From assembly GCF_030817415.1 (NCBI RefSeq), contig NZ_JAUSZI010000002.1, positions 11,817,501 to 11,881,500 on the forward strand: a DNA stretch of 64,000 nucleotides, in the 5' to 3' direction. Each line of letters starts with the position of its first letter. Positions within the stretch are counted from its first letter, which is position 1. This DNA comes from Streptomyces umbrinus (lineage in GTDB: Bacteria; Actinomycetota; Actinomycetes; Streptomycetales; Streptomycetaceae). Below the pieces are notes generated by a model, which was given only the letters and a program-made list of their open reading frames with translations, was not told where the DNA came from and ran no database searches. The position numbers and the translations under genes are program-made. This document shows positions 26,374 to 35,620 of this stretch, piece by piece.

Positions 26374-26568
26374 CGGGAGAACGCCGGTGAATACCCCGCC
26401 CGATTGGTGCGCCCCGCTCGGCGCGCGAAGCGCGCAAAGTAGCACAGTGGCGCGGGCCGGGGAGCGGGTTACCCGCACCGACGTGAGTGCGGCAGACTGG
26501 TGCGGAGCCCCGGCTGTCCGGCCGGGGTGAGGGCCTGTTCTGTCGCAGCAAGGAAAGCCGCTAGATCC
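26374..26568 (+). promoter_or_regulatory. Upstream region of the Wadjet operon
   Basis: About 200 bases in front of jetA with no gene. A short perfect hairpin (GCGCGC-GAA-GCGCGC, 26421-26435) is visible. AAGGAA lies 13 bases before the GTG start. No clear -35/-10 pair is seen. Confidence 0.4.
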
Positions 26569-28107
26569 GTGAGTGACGAGTCCGACGCCCTGGACCCCGA
26601 TGTTCCGGAGTCCGTAGACGAGGGCGCGTTCGGCATCGACGCGTTCTCCCTCGACGACCGGCTGCGGCTGTTCCACTTCGCCGCCGCCGAGAAGCGCCAC
26701 GAATATCTTTGGCTGTTGCGTGCCTTCGATCGCGGGCGCGCCAACTACCAGGTGCTGCTGCACGCTTCGGACGCGGTGGGACTGCTGGAGCGGCTCACCG
26801 CCGAGCATCCCGTCGCGGGCACTGTCGGTGAGGTCCAGCCGCTGCTCGACGCGCTCGCGGAGTGGCAGGTCCTGGACCGGTCGTACGACGGGACGCGCGC
26901 CGCGAACCTCGCCGAGTACCGCAACCGGCATTACGTGTACCAGTTCACCCAGGCCGGATACCGGGCCTACCGGGCGGTGGAGGACGTACTCGGCGCGAGC
27001 CTGGAGGACGCCCAGCTCTCCCGCCTCGTCTTCCCAGACATCCTCGGCGACCTGCACGCGCTGGCCGAGGCCAACGCCGCAGGCGACGGCGAGGAGGTCT
27101 ACCGCAAGCTCGGCCGGCTCGATTCCGTGCTGAACGAGATGGCACAGCGCGCTGCCCGCTTCTACCTCATGCTGGGCGACCTGGCGCGCACCAACGACAC
27201 CCGGCCCGAGGTGTTCCTCGCCCACAAGGACACGCTCCTCGCCCACATGCGGGAGTTCACCGCCGAGCTCGGCCGCTACGCCCCGCTGCTCGCCGAGGCC
27301 GTCGAGAAGGCCGCGGCCACCGGTGTGGACCGCATGATCGAGTACGCGGCCGAGGCCGACGAGCGGCTCTTTCGCAGCCCCGCCGAGCGCCTGGCGGACT
27401 GGCGGCACCGGTGGGACGGCATCGTCCACTGGTTCGCGGAACGCGAGCACAGCGAGACCGAGCGGCTGCAGGACGCCACCGTCACAGCGATTCGCTCCGT
27501 CCTCGCCCTGCTGCGCCGCGTCACGGAGGCGCGCCGTGGCGGGGTGAGCCGGGAGAGCCAACTGCGCCACCTCGCCCAGTGGTTCACCTCCTGCGAGAGC
27601 GACGAGGACGCGCACGCCCTGTTCCAGGCCGTCTTCGGGCTCGGCGCACCCCGTCACATCGCCGTCCCGTACGCCGATCCCGAGCAGATCCCGGGGCGTA
27701 CGTCCTGGTGGGAGGCCGAGCCGGTCGAGCTGGCCCGCACCCTGGTCCAGTCCGGCCGCACCCCCGCCCTGCACGGGCCCGGCCGCATCGAGCGCAACGA
27801 CGACCGGCGGGCACTGCTCCGCGCCGAGCAGCTGAAGGAGCAGGCCGAGCGCCGCGGTGCCGCGAACGCCCTCGCGTCGGACGGCGTCTATGGCCGGACG
27901 CTCGACGAGCCCGAGACGCGGGCCCTGCTCGCCCTGCTGGACGTGGCGCTCGCCGCCCGTGTCCCCGCCAGCCGCCTGGTCACCGCCGCCTCCGGATCCG
28001 CCCACGGGGTACGGCTCACCCTCACCCCCGCCGAGGGCCCCACCACCGTCGACACGGTGCGCGGGCGTCTCCATCTCGACGGGCTGCGCCTGGAGGTCAC
28101 CGCATGA
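26569..28107 (+). CDS. jetA: Wadjet type II subunit JetA (DUF2397/TIGR02677), 512 aa
   Basis: The protein reads FSLDDRLRLFHFAAAEKRHE near its N-terminus, then the winged-helix region (EHPVAGTVGEVQPLLDALAEWQVLDR, YRNRHYVYQFTQAGYRAY) typical of the DUF2397 family. In Wadjet systems JetA is the kleisin-like subunit of an SMC complex that recognises and disables circular plasmid DNA. GTG 26569 gives the usual family length of about 500 residues. First gene of a complete jetABCD set. It is linked to jetB by a nine-codon frame (28104-28133). Confidence 0.88.
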   Translation: MSDESDALDPDVPESVDEGAFGIDAFSLDDRLRLFHFAAAEKRHEYLWLLRAFDRGRANYQVLLHASDAVGLLERLTAEHPVAGTVGEVQPLLDALAEWQVLDRSYDGTRAANLAEYRNRHYVYQFTQAGYRAYRAVEDVLGASLEDAQLSRLVFPDILGDLHALAEANAAGDGEEVYRKLGRLDSVLNEMAQRAARFYLMLGDLARTNDTRPEVFLAHKDTLLAHMREFTAELGRYAPLLAEAVEKAAATGVDRMIEYAAEADERLFRSPAERLADWRHRWDGIVHWFAEREHSETERLQDATVTAIRSVLALLRRVTEARRGGVSRESQLRHLAQWFTSCESDEDAHALFQAVFGLGAPRHIAVPYADPEQIPGRTSWWEAEPVELARTLVQSGRTPALHGPGRIERNDDRRALLRAEQLKEQAERRGAANALASDGVYGRTLDEPETRALLALLDVALAARVPASRLVTAASGSAHGVRLTLTPAEGPTTVDTVRGRLHLDGLRLEVTA

Positions 28108-28133
28108 ACCGTCACCGAGGCAGGACCGCATGA
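28104..28133 (+). CDS. Nine-codon minicistron bridging jetA and jetB
   Basis: ATGA at 28104-28107 overlaps the jetA stop, and the frame MNRHRGRTA ends at TGA 28131-28133, which overlaps the jetB start ATG at 28130. A ribosome ending jetA could therefore restart here and again at jetB. The peptide itself may have no function. It could also be chance. Confidence 0.35.
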   Translation: MNRHRGRTA

Positions 28134-29557
28134 GCCGTGTCGCCGAGGGCGTCTCCCCGCTCGAACTCGCCGACTACCAGAAGGCGGTACGGCTCGTCCT
28201 GCGGCATCCGCTGGTCACGCCCGGGTATCCGGACAAGGCGGCGCTGGCGACCGTGCGCCGCTGGGCCGGGCAGCTGCGCACCGATCTGATGGAGGTGCTC
28301 GGCCACCGGCTCGTCACCACCGCCGACACCGCCCGGCTCCAGCGCGCCCAGGACGGCCTGGACGCCACCCGCCCGGCCCTCACCCGTGCGGGCCGCCCCT
28401 TCGACCGCCGCCGCTACGCCTACCTCGTCCTCACCCTCGCGGCCTTGGGCCGCCACGGCGCGCAGGTGGCGCTGGGTGAACTGGCCGACGCGGTCGCCGC
28501 CGACGCGGTACGCATCGACGGACTCGGGCTCGACACCGCGCGCAAGCCCGACCGGGACGCCTTCGTCGACGCCGTCACCTGGCTGACCGAACGCGGCGCG
28601 CTCACCCTCGCCGACGGCTCCGCCACGGCCTGGGCCGGCGACCCCGAGCGCGCCGAGGCCCTGTACGACATCGACCGCGAGATCCTCCTCGCCGTTCACC
28701 ACCCGACCCGCGTCCTGCAGCACCTGACCTCCGTCACCGCGCTCCTCGACTCCGGCAGCGCGCTCGGCATGTCCGCCGGCCGCGCCGGCCGCCGCCGCGA
28801 CCAGGCCCGCCGCGCCCGCCGCCTGGTGCTGGAGAACCCAGTCGCGTACTACGCCGACGCCGACAGCGAACTCCTGGGCCAGCTGCGGGCCCCCGCCCTC
28901 GCCGAGGACCTGGAGCGGCTGACCGGGCTGACCGTGGAGCGGCGGGCCGAGGGTGTGGCGCTCATCGACACCTCCGGCAGGCTCTCCGACATCCGCTTCC
29001 CCGGCGGCGGCACTGTCGCGCAGGCCGCGCTGCTCCTCGCCGCCCGGATCAGCGCCGCCGTGCAGCGTTCCGGACGGCACGCCCTCGAGCTGCTGCCCGC
29101 GCCCACCGCCGCCGAACGCCTCGCGGCCCGCGCCCGGCGTATCGACGGCGCGCTGCCGTCGAGAGGGCTGGTCGCCGAACTGGTCGAAGAAGACGATGGG
29201 TCGGTTTACGAGGGGTCCGGCGACGCGGGTCAGGAGCCGGGGGAGACCCGGTATCCCTTCGTCACCGACTCCTGGCTGCGCGGCAGGCTCAAGGAGATCA
29301 CCGGGGAGTATGGTGCGGGCTTCGCCGCCGATCTGCGCGGCGACCCGGACCGGCTGCTTGACCAGGCCCTCAGCCTGCTGGCCGCCATGTCGTTGATCGC
29401 CCGGGTCGACGGCGGAGCCCTCGCCCTTCCCCTGATCGCCCGCTACCGCGGGGTCACCGCCCGGGTGAAGACCCGACCCGCCTCCCAGCCGTCGGCCCAA
29501 CTGCCCTCCCAGACCGCCCTGTTCGCCGCCGAGACCGCCAAGGACCCGACCCCGTGA
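28130..29557 (+). CDS. jetB: Wadjet type II subunit JetB (DUF2398/TIGR02678), 475 aa
   Basis: Begins with ELADYQKAVRLVLRHPLVT and contains RRYAYLVLTLAALGRHGAQV, winged-helix segments and a late TRYPFVTDSWLRGRLKEITG typical of DUF2398. JetB is the KITE-like subunit (two winged helices) that binds the kleisin JetA and bridges the SMC heads. ATG 28130 is chosen by family start; the longer open frame upstream lies inside jetA. Its GTGA end overlaps jetC. Confidence 0.88.
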   Translation: MSRVAEGVSPLELADYQKAVRLVLRHPLVTPGYPDKAALATVRRWAGQLRTDLMEVLGHRLVTTADTARLQRAQDGLDATRPALTRAGRPFDRRRYAYLVLTLAALGRHGAQVALGELADAVAADAVRIDGLGLDTARKPDRDAFVDAVTWLTERGALTLADGSATAWAGDPERAEALYDIDREILLAVHHPTRVLQHLTSVTALLDSGSALGMSAGRAGRRRDQARRARRLVLENPVAYYADADSELLGQLRAPALAEDLERLTGLTVERRAEGVALIDTSGRLSDIRFPGGGTVAQAALLLAARISAAVQRSGRHALELLPAPTAAERLAARARRIDGALPSRGLVAELVEEDDGSVYEGSGDAGQEPGETRYPFVTDSWLRGRLKEITGEYGAGFAADLRGDPDRLLDQALSLLAAMSLIARVDGGALALPLIARYRGVTARVKTRPASQPSAQLPSQTALFAAETAKDPTP

Positions 29558-32500
29558 GCGCCCCCGCCCCCACCCCGGCCCCCCGCTATGTCCCCACCCG
29601 CGCCGGGATCATCAACCTGTGGGACTACCGGGACGAGGAGTTCTCCTTCGCCGGCGGCTGGCTGGTGCTGCGCGGTCCCAACGGATCGGGCAAGACCAAG
29701 GCTCTGGAAGTCCTCTTCCCGTTCGTCCTCGACGGCCGTATCGACCCCAAGCGGCTCAACCCGTTCGCCGCCGAGGACCGCACGATGAAGTCCAACCTGC
29801 TCTTCCGCGGGCAGGACAGCGCCCTCGGCTACGTCTGGATCGAGTTCACCCACCGGGAGACGGGCGAGGCCGTCACCTGCGGCATCGGGCTGCACGCCCA
29901 GCGGCACCGCGACACGCCGGCCCGGTGGCACTTCGTCGCCGAAGGCCGTGTCGGCGAGGACTTCTCGCTGCTGACCGATGACGACCGGCCGATGACGAGG
30001 AAGCAGCTCGCCGCCGAACTCGGACGCGAGCTGATCGCCTCCACGGCCGACTACCGCGCCGCCGTGGACCAGCGCCTGTTCGGTCTCGGCCGGGAGCGGT
30101 ACGAGCAACTGCTCACGCTGATCCTCACGTTGCGCCGCCCGCAGCTCGCCAAGAACCTCGACCCGGCCAAGCTCTCCGACACCCTCACTGCGGGCCTGCG
30201 CCCCCTCGACGACGACCTGATCGCCGAGGCGGCCCGCTCCTTCGACGACATGGAGTCCGTGCAGCGCACCCTGGAAGGGCTGGCCGCCGCCGACGACGCC
30301 ACCCGCGCCTTCCTCGCGAGCTACTCCACCTATCTGCGGGTCCACGCCCGCACCGCCGCGGACCGGCTCACCGCCCGCCGCGCCGAAACAGCTGAGCGCG
30401 CCGCCGCCCTGCGTACCGCCACCGCGGACCTGGCGGCGGCCCGCGAACAGCAGACAGCCGCCGAAACGCGCGCCGAGTCGGCCGACGCCTCGCTCGCCGC
30501 CCAGCGCGCCCGTCTCGACCAGCTGCGCTCCTCCGCCGCCTACCAGGCCATCGAGCAACTCGCCGACCTGGAACGCCTGGTGCGCACCTGCGAGCACACC
30601 GCCCGGCAGGCGAGCGCCGAACGCGAACGCCGCACGGCCGCCACCGGCCGCGCCCGCGCCGAGGCCGAACACGCCGCCCAGCTGGCCGCAGAACTCGACG
30701 CCGCCGTCTCCCGGGACGCCGCCACCGTCGCCGACCACGCCCACACCGCCGGCCTCCCCTGGACACCGGCCGACGCCGAACCCGCCCGCCTCGCCGAGCG
30801 CTCCGCCGCGCTCGCCGCTGCCCGCCACGAGGGCGTCCGGGCCGTACGTGGCGCCCAGCAGGCGGCACGTGGTGCCGAGCAGACCCGTGACCTCGCCCGG
30901 GCCTCGCTCGACCGCGCGCAGGAAGCCGTCGCCACGGCCGAAACCGCCGAAACGGGCGCCGAGTCGGCCCTCGAAGCCGCCCGTGAACAGGCCCGTACGG
31001 CGCTCGGTCAGTGGACGGAGGCTCACGGCACGCTCCTGGACGAGGCCGGTGCCGAGCGACTGGCCGAAGCCCTCGAACTCACCGGCGAGGCTGAGGCGTT
31101 CACGCTCGCCGACGCCTTCACAGAGGCCACCGCCCCAGCCGTGCAGGAACTGCGCGACACCCTCGCCTCCCTGCGCGCACAGCGCACCGACGTCGAGCGC
31201 CGCCGCGCCGAGACGGAAGCCGAACGCGACCGGATCGCCGCCGAACACGACGACGCCCCGCCCCCGGCCCGGGGTCGGACCATGCAGGGGGCGCCCGGTG
31301 ACGGCGTTCCGCTGTGGCGGCTCGTCGACTTCGACGGTGAATTGACGGACCGCCAGTGCGCCCACCTGGAAGCGGCCTTGGAAGCCTCGGGCCTCCTCGA
31401 CGCCCTCGTCACCGCCGAGGACACCCCTATGCCGGCCGGTCACAGCGAGGGCTACCTCCGTGCCGGAGCCCCGGTGAACGGTCCGAGCCTTTCCGATCTC
31501 CTGAGGCCCGACACCCCCGAGAACCTGGAGGGCGCCTCCGCGGTCTCGGCCGCGCGGATCACCGCCGTACTGCGCTCCGTCGCGGTCACCGGCGACCTCG
31601 ACACCGGGACCCCACAGATCAGTCCGGACGGCCGGTACGCGGCCGGTGTCCTGGTCGGTGCCCACACCAAGGAGCACGCCGAGTACGTCGGCGTCACGGC
31701 CCGCGCGCGCCGACGCGCGGCCCGGATCGCCGCCTGCGAGATGCTGCTTGCCGAACTGGTCGCTCAGCTCGATGAGTTGGCGCGCACACAGGCTCGTACG
31801 GTAGCCGCCCTGGAGGCATACGCAGCCGCCCGCGCCGCCCTGCCCCGCACCACCGGCATCACGCAGGCCCTGCGCGAACTCGACAAGGCCACGGCGAGGC
31901 TGCGCGCCACCCGTGACGCCGCCGACGCCTCCCAGGCCTCGTACGACGAGTCGGTGGCCGCCTGCTCGGTCGCCGAGCGCGCCCTGCGCCGCACCGCCGC
32001 CGAGCACGCCATCGAGATCGAACGCGTCGACGCCGTCGAGAGGGCCACCCGCGCCTTCGAGACGGCGGTACGCGAACTCACCGCACGCCGCCGCGAACAC
32101 GCACGCCAGACCGAGCTCGCCCAGGCGGGCGCCGACCGGCTCACCGCCGCCGCCGAGGACGAGGAGACCGCGCTTGACACCGAGCGGGCGACGCGTCGCC
32201 GGCACACCGAGGAGGCCGCGGGACTCAAGGCCCTCCAGGACGCCGTCGGGGCCGAGGCGCAGGAGGTGATGCGCCAGGTGCAGGAGGCCGAGGACGGGAT
32301 CGACGCCCTGGTGCGGGAGGCCGAGGCGGTTCGCACGGCCCAGCACACCGCGATCGCGGGGACCGCCGCCGCCGACGCCCGCCGTACGGCCGCCGCCGAT
32401 GCCCGGTCGGTCGCCGCGGCGGAGGAGAAGGACACCGCCCGCGGCCTGCGCCCGTACGCCGCCCGCGAACTCCTCGACATCCTGCGCTGTCCGCCCTCTC

Positions 32501-33660
32501 TCGCCTGGCCCGCCCAGGAGGCCGACTGGACCGGCGAAGCACTCCCGCCGGCCGTGATCGCCGTACACGAGGCGATTCTCTCCGCGACCCGCGATCTCAC
32601 CCCCACCGAGACCAGCCTCAAACAGTCCGTCACCCGTCTCACCAAGGCTCTGGACGACCTGCAGGCGCAGCTCGCCGCCGCCGGGCAGGACTACCGGCCC
32701 GAATGGGACGGCTCGGACGGGGTCATCGTCGTACGCGTGGCCGACGAGGAGGGCCCGCTGCCCGTCGCCGCCTTCGCCCAGAAGATCTCCTCCCACCGCC
32801 GTGACCAGGCTGAACTGCTCTCCGCCTCCGAGCAGCGCATCCTGGAGGACGCCCTGCTCACCCGGCTCGCCCAGCAGATCCACGACCGCACCGTCGACGC
32901 CCGCGACCTGATCCGGCGGATGAACACCGACATGCGGGCACGCACGATGTCCTCGGGGACGACGGTCGGCGTGAACTGGCTGCTCGCCGACCATCTCGAC
33001 GACGAACAGCGCGGTGTCTGCGGCCTCCTCGACGCCGACGCCGCCCGCCTCGGCCCGGGCGGTCTCGCCCGGGTGCGCACCCACTTCGCCGCGCAGATCA
33101 AGACCGCCCGCGCCCGCCACCGCGACCAGCCCTACCGGGAGTTGCTCGCCGAGGTCCTCGACTACCGGCACTGGCGGCAGTTCGCGTTCCAACTGGTCCG
33201 TCCCGGCGAGTCCGGCAGGACGGAGGAGCGGCTCACCCGCGCCCGGCACAGCCGCCTGTCGGGCGGCGAGCAGTCCGTGTCGCTCCACCTGCCGCTGTTC
33301 GCCGCCGCGCACGCCATGCTCAACTCCGCCGACCCGCACGCCCCGCGCCTGCTCGCCCTCGACGAGGCCTTCGCGGGCGTGGACGACACCGGGCGCGGTG
33401 AACTCATGTCGCTGGCCGCCCAGTTCGACCTCGACCTGTTCATGACCGGCTACGACCTGTGGGCCGCCCACGCCTCCGTGTCCGCCGCCGCTCACTACGA
33501 CCTCGCCCACACCGCAGTCGACCACACCGTCTCCGCGCTGCTGCTCGTCTGGGACGGCGACCGGCTCCTCGCCGACGACACCGGCGATCTCACCACCGCC
33601 CTCGGCTCGCCCGGCACCCGGCGCGTCCCTACGCCCGAGGAGGCCCCGGTTGCCGGTTGA
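29554..33660 (+). CDS. jetC: Wadjet type II SMC-like ATPase JetC (TIGR02680), 1368 aa
   Basis: SMC/SbcC-type ATPase with both halves of the nucleotide site at its ends: Walker A GPNGSGKTK at 41-49, ABC signature LSGGEQSVS at about 1235-1243 and Walker B LLALDEAFAGVDD at about 1265-1277. Between them lie long Ala/Arg/Glu-rich coiled coils with a central hinge-like break (about 560-700). In Wadjet this motor extrudes DNA loops and drives cleavage of small circles by JetD. GTG 29554 overlaps the jetB stop. All ATPase motifs are intact, so the enzyme looks functional. Confidence 0.93.
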   Translation: MSAPAPTPAPRYVPTRAGIINLWDYRDEEFSFAGGWLVLRGPNGSGKTKALEVLFPFVLDGRIDPKRLNPFAAEDRTMKSNLLFRGQDSALGYVWIEFTHRETGEAVTCGIGLHAQRHRDTPARWHFVAEGRVGEDFSLLTDDDRPMTRKQLAAELGRELIASTADYRAAVDQRLFGLGRERYEQLLTLILTLRRPQLAKNLDPAKLSDTLTAGLRPLDDDLIAEAARSFDDMESVQRTLEGLAAADDATRAFLASYSTYLRVHARTAADRLTARRAETAERAAALRTATADLAAAREQQTAAETRAESADASLAAQRARLDQLRSSAAYQAIEQLADLERLVRTCEHTARQASAERERRTAATGRARAEAEHAAQLAAELDAAVSRDAATVADHAHTAGLPWTPADAEPARLAERSAALAAARHEGVRAVRGAQQAARGAEQTRDLARASLDRAQEAVATAETAETGAESALEAAREQARTALGQWTEAHGTLLDEAGAERLAEALELTGEAEAFTLADAFTEATAPAVQELRDTLASLRAQRTDVERRRAETEAERDRIAAEHDDAPPPARGRTMQGAPGDGVPLWRLVDFDGELTDRQCAHLEAALEASGLLDALVTAEDTPMPAGHSEGYLRAGAPVNGPSLSDLLRPDTPENLEGASAVSAARITAVLRSVAVTGDLDTGTPQISPDGRYAAGVLVGAHTKEHAEYVGVTARARRRAARIAACEMLLAELVAQLDELARTQARTVAALEAYAAARAALPRTTGITQALRELDKATARLRATRDAADASQASYDESVAACSVAERALRRTAAEHAIEIERVDAVERATRAFETAVRELTARRREHARQTELAQAGADRLTAAAEDEETALDTERATRRRHTEEAAGLKALQDAVGAEAQEVMRQVQEAEDGIDALVREAEAVRTAQHTAIAGTAAADARRTAAADARSVAAAEEKDTARGLRPYAARELLDILRCPPSLAWPAQEADWTGEALPPAVIAVHEAILSATRDLTPTETSLKQSVTRLTKALDDLQAQLAAAGQDYRPEWDGSDGVIVVRVADEEGPLPVAAFAQKISSHRRDQAELLSASEQRILEDALLTRLAQQIHDRTVDARDLIRRMNTDMRARTMSSGTTVGVNWLLADHLDDEQRGVCGLLDADAARLGPGGLARVRTHFAAQIKTARARHRDQPYRELLAEVLDYRHWRQFAFQLVRPGESGRTEERLTRARHSRLSGGEQSVSLHLPLFAAAHAMLNSADPHAPRLLALDEAFAGVDDTGRGELMSLAAQFDLDLFMTGYDLWAAHASVSAAAHYDLAHTAVDHTVSALLLVWDGDRLLADDTGDLTTALGSPGTRRVPTPEEAPVAG

Positions 33661-35023
33661 GCCGCCTGAGCACGGTGAGCGCCGCGCTTACGACGAGTTG
33701 TGGGACGAGTACAACGAGTTGCGGGGCGAGGGATGGGCCCGGCTGCTCGCCGCCGCCCGCCGCAGGCTGGAGCGCACCGGCGGCACGCTCGACGGAGACA
33801 TCGGACTCGCTCGGCCCGGCGAGGCCGAACGCCGTACCGTCATCGGCATCACCGGCCGCTACCGGCCCGAGACCGCCCAGCGCCTCGCCGTCCCCCTGCG
33901 CGACCTGGACGCGTATCTGCACGACCGCTACGGCACCGGCCTCCTGACGACCCTCGGCCGGCTGAACGGCCCGCTGCGCGACCGGCCAGCCGAACGGGCC
34001 GACGAGGACGCGCGCCGCGAACAAGCCCTGACATCCGCCCGCTCCAGCCTGCTCGCCGGGCAGGCGTGGTTCGCCGCCTGGCTGGAGCGGATCGCCGCCG
34101 ACGGCACCCTCACCCGTCTCGTCCGCCGCGGGGACGCACCCCTCCTCGACGCGGCGGTACGCGTCCTGGAAAGGCTCCCCGGCATTCTGGACCGGCTTCC
34201 CGGCGACCTGGACCGCCGGAACCCGGCCAGGGGGCCCGGTGATCAGGGCCGGGCACCTGGGCCCGCGGCCGGTGTCCTGCCGCTTCCGGTCCTCGCGGAG
34301 TGGGCCACCGGCGACACCAAGGCCCTCGTTCCCGGCGCCCCGCTCGAACAACTCGTCCTGCGCGCCCTCGCCCAGCGCGGCGGCAGCAGTTCGGTCGTTT
34401 CGGTCGTACCGCGCGATCGGGCCGGGCGGCGCGCCCTGTGGGAGAGCGCCGGAGCCATCGCCGACGACCTTGCCAGCCAGGTGCTGGTCCTCAACATCGG
34501 AGCCCAGGGCAGCTCCGTGGTCTGCGACTGGTTGCGGGATGCCGCCGACTTCGGCATCCCCTTCCGGCTCACCCTCCACCAGCTCGCCACCGCCCCTGTC
34601 GTCCCCGCCGCCCGTACCATCTTCGTCTGCGAGAATCCGGCCGTGCTGCGTGCCGCGGCCGGCGAATTTGAGGACACCGGTGCCGCCCTCGTCTGTACCG
34701 AGGGCGTTCCGTCCGCCGCCTGCCACAAACTGCTCGGCGACGCTGTACGCGCGGGAGCCCGGCTGCACTGGCGCGCCGACTTCGACTGGGCGGGCCTGCG
34801 TATCACTGCGGGCGCCGTGGCCCGCCACGGCGCCCGCCCCTGGCGGATGACCGCCGCCGACTACACGGCGGCCCTCAGCGAGGGCGAGTCCACACCGCTC
34901 GCGGGATCGCCCGCCGCCAGCCCCTGGGACCCCGAACTGGCCTGTGCCATGGCGGAGTCGGGCAGCACGGTCATGGAAGAGCGCCTTCTGCCCGCGCTTC
35001 TGTCCGACCTCACCCGCACCTGA
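33650..35023 (+). CDS. jetD: Wadjet type II nuclease subunit JetD (DUF2399/TIGR02679), 457 aa
   Basis: The C-terminal half holds a Toprim-like nuclease core: FVCENPAVL with E328 and RADFDWAGL with D377 and D379, the acidic positions that bind metal and cut DNA. The N-terminal part (DELWDEYNELRGEGWARLLA...TGGTLDGDIGLARPGEAERR) matches the TIGR02679 arm. TTG 33650 is the best start: GAGGAGG lies seven bases before it, and the overlap with jetC is 11 bases. Last gene of the operon. With JetABC it would cleave invading plasmids. Confidence 0.9.
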   Translation: MPVEPPEHGERRAYDELWDEYNELRGEGWARLLAAARRRLERTGGTLDGDIGLARPGEAERRTVIGITGRYRPETAQRLAVPLRDLDAYLHDRYGTGLLTTLGRLNGPLRDRPAERADEDARREQALTSARSSLLAGQAWFAAWLERIAADGTLTRLVRRGDAPLLDAAVRVLERLPGILDRLPGDLDRRNPARGPGDQGRAPGPAAGVLPLPVLAEWATGDTKALVPGAPLEQLVLRALAQRGGSSSVVSVVPRDRAGRRALWESAGAIADDLASQVLVLNIGAQGSSVVCDWLRDAADFGIPFRLTLHQLATAPVVPAARTIFVCENPAVLRAAAGEFEDTGAALVCTEGVPSAACHKLLGDAVRAGARLHWRADFDWAGLRITAGAVARHGARPWRMTAADYTAALSEGESTPLAGSPAASPWDPELACAMAESGSTVMEERLLPALLSDLTRT

Positions 35024-35620
35024 CCCGCGAGTCCGGTGGCCGACTTGATCCGTCCGCCGGGAGCGGGTCGCCCTCCCAGCCAAGAAGGACGTACGTACAA
35101 CGCCTACGCGGCACACTCCGCCGACGTCACGACGCACTCCGCCGGACCGGAGATCGACCACGCGGCCCGGTGCTCCGTACACCGTGGCACCCCTTCCGGT
35201 GCCACGCGTACGAGTCAGGGCAGCAGCCGCCCCCGACCAGACCACCGACCACCAAGGCCCGACCACGGACACGATCCGATAACCCCGCCCCCGACCAGGC
35301 CCACAACCGACCTGGTGACCGGGCCGACAACTGTCCCCACCCACCCCCGGCCGGAAACGGCAAACCAGCAGGTCACCATGCCCGCCCGGGCGTGGTCGGG
35401 AGGCCGACATCCCCTCTACGCCCCCGAGCCCCGCCCCACAGCAGGAAGAAGGAGAAGTGGGTGGGTGGGTGGGACAGGCCCCGGGCAGCGGGCGAGAGGG
35501 TCGGGCGCCGCCGGTGCTGCTCGCGCGACGGCGGGGCCGCGCGCGACGCCGGGCAGAGCAAGCCGCCCGGCCCGCGGGCCGGCTGCAACCGGACGTGCAC
35601 CTGGGCCAGTTCTGTCGGTC
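35024..35620 (+). other. Long noncoding stretch between jetD and the pentapeptide gene
   Basis: Nearly 600 bases without a credible gene. It is low in complexity, with many scattered CCGACCA-like units (35230-35330) and a perfect G-quadruplex motif at 35459-35473. One frame stays open through it into the next gene, but the sequence is Pro/Arg/Thr-rich and repeat-like, so it is treated as untranslated. Confidence 0.5.
35459..35473 (+). promoter_or_regulatory. Canonical G-quadruplex motif (GGGT)3GGG
   Basis: GGGTGGGTGGGTGGG on the plus strand, with single-base loops, is among the most stable parallel quadruplex sequences known. It lies about 150 bases before the pentapeptide gene and in the presumed transcribed strand, so it could act on DNA or as RNA. 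Confidence 0.7.

Noticed and set aside
26184..26390. Plus-strand 68-codon frame over the esterase and antitoxin remnants
   Set aside because: It mixes the end of the esterase fragment with antisense of the antitoxin remnant; no independent start or function.
29443..33525. A 1360-codon open frame antisense to jetC
   Set aside because: It lies wholly opposite a gene with intact ATPase motifs. Gly/Val-rich low-complexity antisense frames are expected in high-GC DNA with strong third-position bias.
35036..35620. Long N-terminal extension of the pentapeptide protein
   Set aside because: The stretch is Pro/Thr/Arg-rich, repeat-like and contains the G-quadruplex; ATG 35621 fits the membrane-protein start better.
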